From: Bacillus sp. FSL K6-3431
GTDB taxonomy: Bacteria; Bacillota; Bacilli; Bacillales; Bacillaceae_C
Length of the DNA stretch: 64,000 nucleotides
NCBI RefSeq assembly: GCF_038002605.1
Contig: NZ_JBBOCT010000001.1
Location: forward strand, 4,712,001 to 4,776,000
Direction of reading: 5' to 3'
Both the position numbers and the translations under genes were made by a program. Shown here piece after piece: positions 55,724-63,990 of the stretch; position 1 is the first letter of the stretch; each line of letters starts with the position of its first letter. The notes below the pieces were generated by a model that saw only the letters and a program-made list of their open reading frames with translations, was not told where the DNA came from and made no database searches.

Positions 55724-55752
55724 TATTGTTACAATGAAAGGAGGAAGCGATA

Positions 55753-55938
55753 ATGAACAAAAACGCTGGAATGAATTATGCACTTAAGGGCATTAAAATC
55801 AATAAAGTCGATGAAAATGGTGAGTTTTTGTTTGCTGCAATTGGTCTAGATCTTGGTACTTTGGGAGACGAAAATGCTATTAAAACGGCAGAATTATCTA
55901 CACACGCAGAGGGAAATGCAATGAAAATTAACACTTAG
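55753..55938 (+). CDS. 61-residue protein of unknown function
   Basis: I do not recognise it. AAAGGAGGAAGCG stands at ideal distance before ATG, and it sits 29 bases after the Gfo/Idh gene and 37 before the GntR gene, so it is very likely translated. The sequence begins MNKNAGMNYALKGIKINKV, has a hydrophobic FLFAAIGLDLG centre and a polar Thr/His/Asn-rich tail, with no Cys, no signal peptide and no membrane span. The FAAIGLD stretch faintly recalls the start of a Rossmann fold, so a remnant of another Gfo/Idh gene is possible, as is a small regulator or accessory protein. Confidence 0.6.
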   Translation: MNKNAGMNYALKGIKINKVDENGEFLFAAIGLDLGTLGDENAIKTAELSTHAEGNAMKINT

Positions 55939-55975
55939 AAGTATGGTGAAAGGGTGAGAGAAAATAAATAATTAC

Positions 55976-56650
55976 TTGGGTGCAAAAGAAGGACAACGGG
56001 GCTCTACAAGAGATTTTTCTTACAATAAACTAAAACAGAAAATTCTTAACTTGGAATTAGAGCCAGGAACGAAAATATCGGAAAATGAAATTGCAGAAGA
56101 ATTTAAGGTGAGTAGAACGCCTGTCAGAGAAGCCTTTATGAAACTAGCCCAAGAAGAACTTCTCGATATCATTCCACAAAGCGGCACAATTGTTTCCCGA
56201 ATTAATTTAGAACATGTAGAAGAAGGACGATTTATTCGAGAGAAACTTGAAACAGAAATTGTGGCGTTGGCTTGTGAAAATTTCCCGGAGGAATACTTGT
56301 TTCGTTTAGAAACAAATATTGCATTGCAAGAGCTTTGTGTAGGGAAAAACAACTACCATCAGCTATACGAGCTTGATGTAGAATTTCATCGGATTATATT
56401 TCATGGATGTGGAAAAGCGCGTACATGGGATATGCTTCAGCTTTTAAATAGTCATTTTAATCGTTTAAGAATGCTACGCCTTTCTCGAGACTCCAATTGG
56501 GAACATATTATTTCACAGCATAAAGAAATATATGAATTAATTAATAATAAAGATGCTGAAAGAGCAAGGTGTGTAATGGTAAAACATCTAAGAATGGTAG
56601 TGATTGAGAAAGATCAATTAATGAGAGACTATCCACATTACTTCATTTAA
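55976..56650 (+). CDS. GntR-family regulator, FCD (FadR) subgroup
   Basis: 224 residues. Winged helix at residues 10-75 (YNKLKQKILNLELEPGTKISE, FKVSRTPVREAFMKL), then a helical FCD ligand domain with Asp and His metal-type positions (LDVEFHRIIF, QHKEIYELI). Family members often answer to uronates or aldonates; with uxuA next, glucuronate, fructuronate or mannonate is a plausible ligand. The start is uncertain: TTG 55976 is the only ordinary start codon in the open stretch, but it lies about 15 bases from AAAGGGTGAGAG. Confidence 0.87.
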   Translation: MGAKEGQRGSTRDFSYNKLKQKILNLELEPGTKISENEIAEEFKVSRTPVREAFMKLAQEELLDIIPQSGTIVSRINLEHVEEGRFIREKLETEIVALACENFPEEYLFRLETNIALQELCVGKNNYHQLYELDVEFHRIIFHGCGKARTWDMLQLLNSHFNRLRMLRLSRDSNWEHIISQHKEIYELINNKDAERARCVMVKHLRMVVIEKDQLMRDYPHYFI

Positions 56651-56685
56651 GATAAAGTCTATTATTATTTTAAGGAGAAAAGCAC

Positions 56686-57792
56686 ATGAAGGTTTCATTC
56701 CGCTGGTTTGGTAGCAAAGACGATAGCATTTCATTGACGCATATCAAACAGATTCCTGGAATAGAGGGGATCGTGGGAACACTTCCGGACATTCCAGCCG
56801 GTGAATTGTGGCCACAGGATAGAATAACGGCACTTAAAGGGGAAATTGAGCAGTATGGCTTGAAACTTGAGGTGATTGAAAGTGTCAATATTCATGAAGA
56901 TATTAAGTTAGGCCTACCTACTCGTGATTATTATATCGAAAATTATATAGATACAATTCGGAATTTATCGCAAATTGGTGTAAAGGTAATTTGTTATAAT
57001 TTTATGCCTATTTTTGATTGGATTAGATCCGATTTAGCAAAGGTTCTGGCTGATGGCTCAACAGTCCTTGCTTATGAAAAAGCTAAAGTGGAAACCGTTG
57101 ATCCTTCTGTCTTATTTGGAAAGATGGAAGGAGAGGCAAATGGCTTTTCACTTCCTGGGTGGGAAGCGGAAAGGCTTAAGTTAATCAAAGATTTATTTGA
57201 ATTATATAAAGATGTGACTGAAGAAGATTTATTTAATAACTTAAAGTACTTCTTAGAGAAGATAATTCCTGTTGCAGAAGAATGTGGCATAAAAATGGCG
57301 ATTCATCCAGATGATCCACCTTGGTCAGTATTTGGGTTACCGCGGATCGTGACAAATAAAGAAAATCTACTAAGGATCATTCAACTCGTTGATAGTCCAT
57401 CTAATGGGCTTACAATATGTTCAGGTTCATTAGGGGCCAATCCTGAAAATAATATACCTGAAATAATGAGGTATTTTTGTGAAATGAATCGTGTGCCATT
57501 TGTACATATTAGAAATATCAAACTTTATGAAAATGGTGATTTTGAAGAAAGATCACATTTAAATAGTGATGGTTCACTTGAAATGGTCGAAATCGTCAAA
57601 GCTCTTCATGCTACTGGTTTTACCGGCTATTTTCGACCAGATCACGGACGGATGATATGGGACGAGGAAGCTCGTCCAGGATACGGTTTATATGACCGCG
57701 CACTTGGAATTATGTATATATTGGGAATATGGGACAACCTAGAAAACCTAAAGAAAGGGAGAACAAAATGCTTCCAATCAACGATCGGTTAA
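56686..57792 (+). CDS. uxuA: Mannonate dehydratase
   Basis: 368 residues, typical length. [17 protein letters not shown] opening, [31 protein letters not shown] (metal-binding His) and [11 protein letters not shown] at the end are UxuA hallmarks. It dehydrates D-mannonate to 2-keto-3-deoxygluconate in glucuronate breakdown. Glucuronate released by GH67 would need an isomerase (UxaC) first, then fructuronate reduction by the enzyme encoded next; UxaC, KDG kinase and aldolase are not in the window. AAGGAG precedes ATG. Confidence 0.95.
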   Translation: MKVSFRWFGSKDDSISLTHIKQIPGIEGIVGTLPDIPAGELWPQDRITALKGEIEQYGLKLEVIESVNIHEDIKLGLPTRDYYIENYIDTIRNLSQIGVKVICYNFMPIFDWIRSDLAKVLADGSTVLAYEKAKVETVDPSVLFGKMEGEANGFSLPGWEAERLKLIKDLFELYKDVTEEDLFNNLKYFLEKIIPVAEECGIKMAIHPDDPPWSVFGLPRIVTNKENLLRIIQLVDSPSNGLTICSGSLGANPENNIPEIMRYFCEMNRVPFVHIRNIKLYENGDFEERSHLNSDGSLEMVEIVKALHATGFTGYFRPDHGRMIWDEEARPGYGLYDRALGIMYILGIWDNLENLKKGRTKCFQSTIG

Positions 57793-58613
57793 AAGGAAAA
57801 GTCGCAGTCGTTACAGGTGGAGGAGGTGTGCTTGGCAGTTATATGGCGAAGGAACTTGCTAGACAAGGTGTGAAGGTAGCCATTTTAAATCGGACTTTCG
57901 AAAAAGGAAAAAAAGTCGCAGATGAAATCATTCGCCAAGGTGGAACGTCACTAGCTGTTGAGTGCAATGTTGTAAATATGGAAAATGTAAAAGTAGCGGA
58001 AGAGGCTGTATATAACGAATTCGGAAAATGTGACATCTTAATTAATGCGGCAGGTGGGAATCATCGTGATGGAATGACAACAAATGAGATATTGCAATTA
58101 AATGACTTAAGTAATAAGGACATCAATACATTCTTTGATTTAACACTCGAAGGGTTTGAGTTTGTTTTTAATCTTAATATTATTGGTACGTTAATACCTA
58201 CGCAGATTTTTGCGAAAAAAATGGTTGGCAATAATGGAACCATCATTAACATTTCATCTATGAGTGCACCAAGCCCAATGACAAAAGTGCCGGCATATAG
58301 TGCAGCTAAAGCCGGGATTGAAAATTTTACGAAATGGGCTGCTGTTCATATGGCGGAATCTGGCATTCGTGTCAATGCAATTGCACCCGGCTTTTTTCTC
58401 ACTGAACAAAATAAAGCCATGCTAAAAAACGCTGACGGATCAAATACAGATCGTACAGAAAAAATTATAACCCATACTCCAATGAGGAGGCTGGGTAACC
58501 CAGAGGATTTGCTTGGCACTTTATTATGGCTTGTTAATGATGAAGCAAGTGGATTTGTAACGGGAATCAGTGTGCCAGTTGATGGTGGATTTATGGCTTA
58601 TTCTGGTGTGTGA
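57768..58613 (+). CDS. SDR-type fructuronate reductase (D-mannonate oxidoreductase)
   Basis: 281 residues, SDR with TGGGGVLG cofactor loop, [17 protein letters not shown] and YSAAK. The long insert after NAAGG and the ending [14 protein letters not shown] match the YjmF/UxuB-type SDRs that stand beside uxuA in Bacillus. It reduces fructuronate to mannonate with NADH. ATG 57768 has GAAAGGGAG before it and overlaps uxuA by 25 bases; an ATG at 57729 lies deeper in uxuA. Confidence 0.88.
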   Translation: MLPINDRLKGKVAVVTGGGGVLGSYMAKELARQGVKVAILNRTFEKGKKVADEIIRQGGTSLAVECNVVNMENVKVAEEAVYNEFGKCDILINAAGGNHRDGMTTNEILQLNDLSNKDINTFFDLTLEGFEFVFNLNIIGTLIPTQIFAKKMVGNNGTIINISSMSAPSPMTKVPAYSAAKAGIENFTKWAAVHMAESGIRVNAIAPGFFLTEQNKAMLKNADGSNTDRTEKIITHTPMRRLGNPEDLLGTLLWLVNDEASGFVTGISVPVDGGFMAYSGV

Positions 58614-58978
58614 GTTTCCTTCAGCAAATACCCAAAAGTAAAAAAATATTGAATTGTCTTGAAACACACCAGTATGCACGGGTGTCAGGTGCTACTACGA
58701 TAACTGTTTGTATGTTTTTGCGATATTAGTGTTAAGCGGGAAATAAAAAATAGGTTACCTAAAAATTGCTAAAGGATTCTTCCTTTGGCAATTTTATTTG
58801 TTATGTGAAATCCATGATTGCAGAAACGATGAAAAGGATAGAAATACGCCTGAAATGCAGAGAAAAAAGACCTGTAAAAATATTAATCTATAAGCTTCTA
58901 TTTATTGCGGATTATATTAGATGAATGTGATAATATAGAGCGATGGATTTTTGTTAGAAAAATACAAAAAAAGGTGTG
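58614..58978. other. 365-base gap closing the glycan island
   Basis: It contains GGTGTCAGGTGC (about 58680), a box of the Bacillus dispersed type also seen near 14843, the strong terminator at 58762-58800, and AT-rich DNA that should hold the promoter of the VOC gene. No credible frame. Confidence 0.5.
58762..58800 (+). terminator. Terminator after uxuA/SDR operon
   Basis: AAAATTGCTAAAGGA (58762-58776) pairs with TCCTTTGGCAATTTT (58781-58795), one G-U pair, four-base loop, T-rich tail. Confidence 0.85.
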
Positions 58979-59365
58979 ATGAAACCATTGATAAAAGTAC
59001 TTGGTCTGCATCATCTTAGTATAGCGATTACGAATTTAGAGAAGAGCAAATTATTTTACGGCGAAATATTAGGGCTTCAAGAATTACCTCGTCCTAATTT
59101 CGATTTCGAGGGAGCTTGGTATCAAATTGGAACCCAGCAAATACATTTAATTGTATTCCCCCATTCTAAAACGCTAAGAAATTGTGATGAAATTAATACA
59201 ATAGATAGTCATATCGCACTTCAAGTGCAGAATTATCAAGAAACATTGGATTATTTAAGGAATCACGATGTTCCGGTGATAGAAAATACAGGCACAAAAA
59301 GTGGTTTAAAACAAATTTTCTGTTTAGACCCAGATCAAAACATTATAGAGTTGAATTTAGGATAG
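58979..59365 (+). CDS. VOC-superfamily (glyoxalase/bleomycin-resistance fold) protein
   Basis: 128 residues. GLHHLSIAITNLEKSKLFYGEILGL gives the first metal His, IHLIV and IVDSHIALQV-like strands follow, and the closing CLDPDQNIIELNL supplies the metal Glu. Such small proteins bind a metal and act as lyases, isomerases or binding proteins; the substrate is not readable. ATG 58979 is used; the GTG three bases earlier is too close to AAAGG. Confidence 0.85.
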   Translation: MKPLIKVLGLHHLSIAITNLEKSKLFYGEILGLQELPRPNFDFEGAWYQIGTQQIHLIVFPHSKTLRNCDEINTIDSHIALQVQNYQETLDYLRNHDVPVIENTGTKSGLKQIFCLDPDQNIIELNLG

Positions 59366-59482
59366 TAAATATCACAAGACAGTGATTGTTCAGTAAGTAC
59401 GTTGGCATCTAACAGTATGTATAAGTAAGCTGATTTATACATGGCATGTGGATGCCTTTTTTAAAAGGAGATATAAGAGCTT

Positions 59483-60829
59483 ATGAGTAAGGTAACAAAA
59501 AAGAAATTAACGCTATTTGCATTAACATGGCCAATTTTTATTGAATTGCTTCTTCATATGTTAATGGGTAATGCCGATACATTAATGTTATCGCAGTATT
59601 CAGATCAATCAGTTGCTGCTGTAGGTGTATCGAATCAACTACTATCACTTGTTATAGTTATGTTTGGTTTTATCTCAACTGGTACAGCTGTTTTAATTGC
59701 ACAAAGTATTGGGGCCAAAAAAAATAGCACTGCTAAAGAAATTGCGGTTGTTTCAATCGGAATGAACTTACTTTTTGGTGTGGTATTAAGTTTACTGGTC
59801 TTTATTTTTTATAAACCAATCTTGGCAGTGATGGACTTACCGAGTGAACTTTATGACGAGGCAGGGATCTATTTAAAAATTGTTGGTGGTTTTTCTTTTA
59901 TTCAAGCGATCATTATGACCATCGGAGCAATTGTACGTTCTTATGGTTTCACAAAAGATATTATGTATGTGACGATAGGCATGAATATTATCAACGTAAT
60001 AGGTAACTACTTATTTATATTTGGCCCATTTGGTTTACCAGTTCTCGGTGTGGAAGGTGTCGCTATCTCAACTGCTGTTAGTCGGTTTATCGGGGTCATT
60101 GCGGCAATTATTATATTATTTAAACGTGTTCAAGGGGAATTTCCATTTCAAATGTTATGGAAGGTCCCAAAAGCACATGTTCAAAATTTATTACGAATCG
60201 GAGTTCCATCTGCTGGAGAGCATTTATCATACAACGCATCACAAATGGTCATCACTTTTTTCATCGCAATGCTAGGAACAGAAGCACTTACTTCAAAAGT
60301 TTATGTACAAAACGTTACAATGTTTTTAATGTTGTTTGGAATGGCAATTGCGCAGGGAACGCAAATTATTGTGGGGCATATGATCGGTGCTAAAGAACTG
60401 GAGCAAGCGTATAAACGAGGTTTGGATAGTTTAAGAAAAGCAATTATCCTCGCTTTTGGGATGGCAATCGTCGCGTCTATTTTTTCAAAGAATCTCTTAG
60501 GCATCTTTACATCCAATTTAGACATCGTTCAAACTGGAAGTATCTTAATTATACTTTCTATCATACTCGAGCCAGGTCGCGCATTTAATATGGTTTTAAT
60601 TAATTCATTAAGAGCTGCTGGTGACGTTAAGTTTCCCGTGTATATAGGAATCATGTCAATGTGGGGTGTATCTGTTCCACTAGCATACATACTAGGGATA
60701 CACTTTGATATGGGCCTACTAGGAGTCTGGATCGCCTTTATCGCAGACGAATGGCTACGGGGAGTACTAATGCTAAGACGTTGGAAAGCAAGAGGCTGGC
60801 TAGAAAAAACACGCTTCTTTGTAACATGA
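59483..60829 (+). CDS. MATE-family efflux transporter
   Basis: 448 residues with twelve hydrophobic spans. LTWPIFIELLLHMLMGNADTLMLSQYSD and the mirrored second-half motif are the MATE signature. It exports drugs or metabolites using Na+ or H+. AAAAGGAG precedes ATG 59483. Unrelated to the glycan block. Confidence 0.92.
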   Translation: MSKVTKKKLTLFALTWPIFIELLLHMLMGNADTLMLSQYSDQSVAAVGVSNQLLSLVIVMFGFISTGTAVLIAQSIGAKKNSTAKEIAVVSIGMNLLFGVVLSLLVFIFYKPILAVMDLPSELYDEAGIYLKIVGGFSFIQAIIMTIGAIVRSYGFTKDIMYVTIGMNIINVIGNYLFIFGPFGLPVLGVEGVAISTAVSRFIGVIAAIIILFKRVQGEFPFQMLWKVPKAHVQNLLRIGVPSAGEHLSYNASQMVITFFIAMLGTEALTSKVYVQNVTMFLMLFGMAIAQGTQIIVGHMIGAKELEQAYKRGLDSLRKAIILAFGMAIVASIFSKNLLGIFTSNLDIVQTGSILIILSIILEPGRAFNMVLINSLRAAGDVKFPVYIGIMSMWGVSVPLAYILGIHFDMGLLGVWIAFIADEWLRGVLMLRRWKARGWLEKTRFFVT

Positions 60830-60837
60830 ACAGAAAT

Positions 60838-60985
60838 GCGGAGGCGCAGTAGCTAGACATGAAAAAGGAATATCGGCTAAGATCGCCACGTCGTGTGGCA
60901 ACGTCCATATGACCCACATCGTGTGGGCTAAGATCCAGCTCCTTGTTCCTCGATGTAGGTTTTGGATTATGTCGGTGAAAGATTC
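60838..60985. repeat. Degenerate Bacillaceae intergenic repeat
   Basis: GCGGAGGCGC joined directly to AGTAGCTAGACATGA looks like the two ends of the element at 45284-45480 brought together by deletion; imperfect hairpins with CGTCGTGTGG and CATCGTGTGG follow. Confidence 0.45.
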
Positions 60986-60995
60986 AATTATTAAT

Positions 60996-61451
60996 AAAGG
61001 AAGGGGGTGTCCAAAAAGGCATATAATTGGCTTTTTAGGAGACCCTCTCAATTTTATACTCATCGCGAAAAAGGCACGACCTGATCATTGGACCCCTCCC
61101 TGCGAAAAAAGCAGCACTAAGGTAAATCGAACGTCTACCGATTGCCCCTCACTGCAAAAAGAGCAGAACTAAGGTAAATCGAACGTCTACCGATTGCCCC
61201 TCACTGCAAAAAGAGCAGGCCTAAGGTAAATCGAACGTCTACTGATTTCCGCTCACTGCAAAAAGAGCAGGACTAAGGTAAATCGAACGTTTACTGATTT
61301 CCGCTCACTGTGAAAAAGGCACTCCCAAGGTCAATTGCTCCCCCTCCCGCTCCAATATCAACTGATATTTTTCTCTAAATCAGAGCAAGATGAAAAATCA
61401 GCAGAAAGCCTTTTTAACGATTTTCCTACTTATCGGACAGCTCCTTCCTTT
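60996..61451. mobile_element. MITE-like element with 24-bp terminal inverted repeats
   Basis: AAAGGAAGGGGGTGTCCAAA... at 60996-61019 and the reverse complement of 61428-61451 agree at 19 of 24 positions, including AAAGGAAGG and TGTCC. TAAT flanks both outer ends (60992-60995 and 61452-61455), a possible target duplication though short and AT-rich. No coding frame lies inside. The left end can also fold with 61021-61040 into a hairpin that may terminate the MATE transcript. Confidence 0.45.
61098..61318. repeat. 52-bp minisatellite, about four copies
   Basis: Units begin at 61098, 61150, 61202, 61254 and, in part, 61306, each exactly 52 bases: CACTGCAAAAAGAGCAG, then CTAAGGTAAATCGAACGT, then TCTACCGATTGCCCCT or a variant. 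The second and third copies are nearly identical; the first is most divergent. Confidence 0.9.
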
Positions 61452-61668
61452 TAATGTTTTTGGTTTCAGCTTCAAAAAGGTAGTTCAAAGTATTTTTGAA
61501 ATCTTGTATATTCCTATCAAAGAGAAAATATATGATTAAATAAAAGAAAGTGTACGAAAATACTAAGTTTTTATTCTGTAACATGGACAGACACTAACAA
61601 ATAGTCATATAATAAGGTCATATATACATAGCACAAAAATGAATCACGTATAAAGGGGGGATAAATAA

Positions 61669-62055
61669 ATGTCTGTTGTGAGAATCTTGACTGGTCTTTG
61701 GAAAAATAGTACGGAGACAGGCGATAAAGCGAAAGATCCTAACCTAAAAACTCGTTATTATAAAATAAGTAAGCGCAAACTATTGGACCGAATAACGTTT
61801 GTTGTTAATAATAAGCTTAAGGGATGGAGTATCACCCACGTAGATCAGGATCGCGGTGAAATGTTAATTGAAAAAAAGGGAACTGTAAGACAAAACCAAA
61901 TTGTTATCTCAGTCTACCAAGTGGAACCGTTGACTTCTGCTGTTGATATCGTGTCCGCGTATAAGGAAGGCTTTGGCGATTTAGGATTAAGTTATTTTAC
62001 AGTTATCAAATTCTTTGAAATATTAAACAAAGAAGTTCCAGCCGTTAGTAAATAA
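61669..62055 (+). CDS. Small protein of unknown function, perhaps DUF1499-like
   Basis: 128 residues, no signal peptide or membrane span, basic N-terminal half (KTRYYKISKRKLLDRITFVV), then an alpha/beta pattern with GWSITHVDQDRGEMLIEKKG and a helix-rich end. I cannot name it with confidence; the spacing of strands faintly recalls DUF1499. AAAGGGGGG before ATG makes it a good gene. Monocistronic, with a hairpin terminator. Confidence 0.75.
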   Translation: MSVVRILTGLWKNSTETGDKAKDPNLKTRYYKISKRKLLDRITFVVNNKLKGWSITHVDQDRGEMLIEKKGTVRQNQIVISVYQVEPLTSAVDIVSAYKEGFGDLGLSYFTVIKFFEILNKEVPAVSK

Positions 62056-62062
62056 TATGAAT

Positions 62063-62113
62063 CGGACTAAGTATGCTGTAATAGTAAAAGCAGAAACTTA
62101 GGCCGGTTTTTTG
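62063..62113 (+). terminator. Terminator, copy 1 of a repeated element
   Basis: CGGACTAAGT (62063-62072) pairs with ACTTAGGCCG (62096-62105) with one mismatch; inner TGCT/AGCA continues the stem; tail GTTTTTTG. Nearly the same 44 bases recur at 63313. Confidence 0.75.
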
Positions 62114-62310
62114 TATCCGAGTGTAATGGACAGTAATTTCATGATGCATCTATGCTGATGTGGAAATGCCCTCTAGCGCGGGGGATTTCTAAAACTTTGA
62201 CTTCATGTAGATTTGGGATCTGTTAGGTTTAAATACTTTGTTTATTCAACGGATAAAGAAAAATGTAAGTGTTATCATTAAAATATACAAATATTTCAGG
62301 AGGCATAACC

Positions 62311-63294
62311 ATGAAGTATCGAAAACTAGGTAATACAGGTATAAATGTGAGTGAGGTAAGCTTTGGTACTTGGGCGATTGGTGGAGCTTGGGGGAAAACG
62401 AATGATCAAGAGTCATTGAAAGCTTTGAATTATGCAATAGGTCAAGGTGTTAATTTTTTTGACACTGCAGATGTGTATGGTGATGGCCATAGTGAAGAGC
62501 TGTTAGCTAAAGTGACCAAAGGGAAGGAAGACGAGATATTTATTGCAACAAAGTTTTGTAGAAGTGGTGATATTTTATCTAAGGAAAATTATTCATATGA
62601 AGCTGTTCGAACATATTGTGAAGCTAGTTTGAAACGTTTGAACCGTGAAGCGCTTGATTTATATCAAATTCATTGTCCACCGACTGATATTTTAAAAGAT
62701 GGAGCAGTATTTGAAGTGCTTGATCGTCTGCAAGAAGAAGGGAAAATTAAGAATTATGGTGTAAGTGTTGAAACAGTCGAGGAAGGTTTGCTTTGTTTGG
62801 AAAACCATAATGTAAAAACATTACAAGTCATATTTAATATTTTTCGTCAAAAACCATTGGAAGCACTTTTACCAGAAGCGTATAAAAAAGATGTTGGTAT
62901 ACTTGTCAGATTGCCACTTGCTAGCGGTTTACTCACTGGAAAATTTACAAAAGATCATATTTTTGAAGAAAACGATCATCGCAAATTTAATGAGAATGGA
63001 GAATCGTTTAATGTAGGGGAAACCTTTGCTGGTCTTGGCTTTGCAAAAGGGGTTGAACTTTCAGAACAGTTAACATGGATTGCTAAAGGAAGGGATTCTA
63101 TGGCAACCTCTGCATTGCGCTGGCTACTTGATCAAAAAAAAATATCTTGTATTATTCCGGGATTTAGAAACATCGGGCAAATTGATGAAAATCTAAAAGC
63201 ATTAAAAGAAAAGAGTTTTACAGATATAGAAATGAATAAAATATCTAGATTTTATCAAGAAAATGTAGAATCATTCATTAGAGGTCCCTATTAA
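62311..63294 (+). CDS. Aldo/keto reductase
   Basis: 327 residues, complete (beta/alpha)8 AKR. MKYRKLGNTGINVSEVSFGTW, FFDTADVYGDGHSE with catalytic Asp and Tyr, IATKF with Lys, and YQIHCPP with His form the full tetrad; the C-terminal IPGFRN cofactor site is present. It reduces an aldehyde or ketone with NADPH, substrate unknown. CAGGAGG precedes ATG 62311; an upstream frame from 62269 lacks a site. Confidence 0.92.
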   Translation: MKYRKLGNTGINVSEVSFGTWAIGGAWGKTNDQESLKALNYAIGQGVNFFDTADVYGDGHSEELLAKVTKGKEDEIFIATKFCRSGDILSKENYSYEAVRTYCEASLKRLNREALDLYQIHCPPTDILKDGAVFEVLDRLQEEGKIKNYGVSVETVEEGLLCLENHNVKTLQVIFNIFRQKPLEALLPEAYKKDVGILVRLPLASGLLTGKFTKDHIFEENDHRKFNENGESFNVGETFAGLGFAKGVELSEQLTWIAKGRDSMATSALRWLLDQKKISCIIPGFRNIGQIDENLKALKEKSFTDIEMNKISRFYQENVESFIRGPY

Positions 63295-63312
63295 TCTATA
63301 ATAAAAACAAAA

Positions 63313-63361
63313 CGGCCTAAGTATGCTGCTATAATAAGAGCAGAAACCTAGGCCACTTTTT
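63313..63361. terminator. Terminator, copy 2 of a repeated element
   Basis: CGGCCTAAGT (63313-63322) pairs with ACCTAGGCC (63346-63354), with inner TGCT and AGCA, then ACTTTTTATT. It ends the AKR gene and, on the other strand, queT. Confidence 0.75.
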
Positions 63362-63362
63362 A

Positions 63363-63845
63363 TTAAATTAGCTTTCCAAAATGGATGCGTTTGTTCAATG
63401 CAATCATCAGTGGTATACCGACTAACATGACAATAAACTCTCCTATTGCGACAGTTAACCATGTGAACAGAAAAGGAAACCCAAGTGCCAGATTCAATTC
63501 AAACGCAATAATAAACATCGTAAAGGTAAAGATGAGTGTGTTAAATATCATCCGATTTCTCATACTTTTAATGAATCTTGCGGAGAAAATTGTAATGGAT
63601 AAGGCAATAATCGATTGGCTTACACCGAATACTAGATCAAACCAGCCAAGTGGTGAAAATAAGTTTGTTAGAAACACGCCAGCCACAATTCCGAAAATAT
63701 ACTTTTTATTAAAAACAACAAGATGATTAAACACCTCAGAAACACGAAATTGGATGTTAGTGAAACCGAATGGTGCGATAAGTGCAAAAATCGCACAATA
63801 TAACGCCGCTATTACAGCGTTTATTACAAGTGTTTTTATTTTCAT
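63363..63845 (-). CDS. queT: QueT-type queuosine-precursor transporter
   Basis: 160 residues with about five spans, starting MKIKTLVINAVIAALYCAIFALIAPFGFTNIQFRVSE, the QueT family opening, and VGVSQS-like and LPLMIAL-like spans later. It is a substrate-binding S component of an ECF importer for preQ1 or queuine. The identity is reinforced by the preQ1 riboswitch that overlaps its ribosome site. The rest of the ECF module is not in the window. Confidence 0.93.
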   Translation of the reverse strand: MKIKTLVINAVIAALYCAIFALIAPFGFTNIQFRVSEVFNHLVVFNKKYIFGIVAGVFLTNLFSPLGWFDLVFGVSQSIIALSITIFSARFIKSMRNRMIFNTLIFTFTMFIIAFELNLALGFPFLFTWLTVAIGEFIVMLVGIPLMIALNKRIHFGKLI

Positions 63846-63853
63846 TTAAAAAT

Positions 63854-63896
63854 CTCTCCCTAGTTTTTTTGCGTGGGATGGTTACGAACCACGTTG
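63854..63896 (-). promoter_or_regulatory. preQ1-I riboswitch
   Basis: On the minus strand: GTGGTTCGTAACCATCCCAC, then GCAAAAAAACTAGGGAGAG. The first hairpin with its C-rich loop strand, the A-run and CTAGGGAG tail match the class I preQ1 aptamer, whose pseudoknot hides the GGGAG ribosome site of queT. Binding of preQ1 would lower translation. Confidence 0.9.
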
Positions 63897-63917
63897 TATA
63901 TGGACCCAAGGAGGTAT

Positions 63918-63945
63918 TGTATAATAGATTAGGTGGTTACGTCAA
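63918..63945 (-). promoter_or_regulatory. Promoter of queT
   Basis: Minus-strand TTGACG (63945-63940), 16-base spacer, TATACA (63923-63918), placing the transcript start about 25 bases ahead of the riboswitch. Confidence 0.6.
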
Positions 63946-63960
63946 TGGTTTGCATAAAAA

Positions 63961-63990
63961 AAGGACCTTCCATTTAGTGGAGAGCCCTGT
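63961..63990 (-). terminator. Possible terminator of a gene beyond the window
   Basis: On the minus strand an imperfect hairpin (CTCTCCACTAAATGGAAGG region) runs into seven T (63960-63954). It would end a minus-strand gene lying outside. Confidence 0.35.

Larger units (their letters stand above)
60830..61668. other. 839-base noncoding region rich in repeats
   Basis: Starts with a short GCGGAGGCGC-type repeat (60838-60985) bearing two CGTGTGG hairpins, then a MITE-like element (60996-61451) enclosing a 52-bp minisatellite, then AT-rich DNA leading to the next gene. Frames such as one at 60909-61172 run through the repeats and are not credible. Confidence 0.6.

Noticed and set aside
60909..61172. 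87-codon frame through the repeat region
   Set aside because: It spans the MITE-like end and the first minisatellite units; the translation changes character at the repeat borders and has no ribosome site.
61098..61318. CRISPR array
   Set aside because: The 52-base units are contiguous with no unique spacers, and no cas genes are nearby; it is a plain tandem repeat.
63385..63726. 113-codon frame on the plus strand
   Set aside because: Antisense to queT, which has a clear family match and riboswitch.
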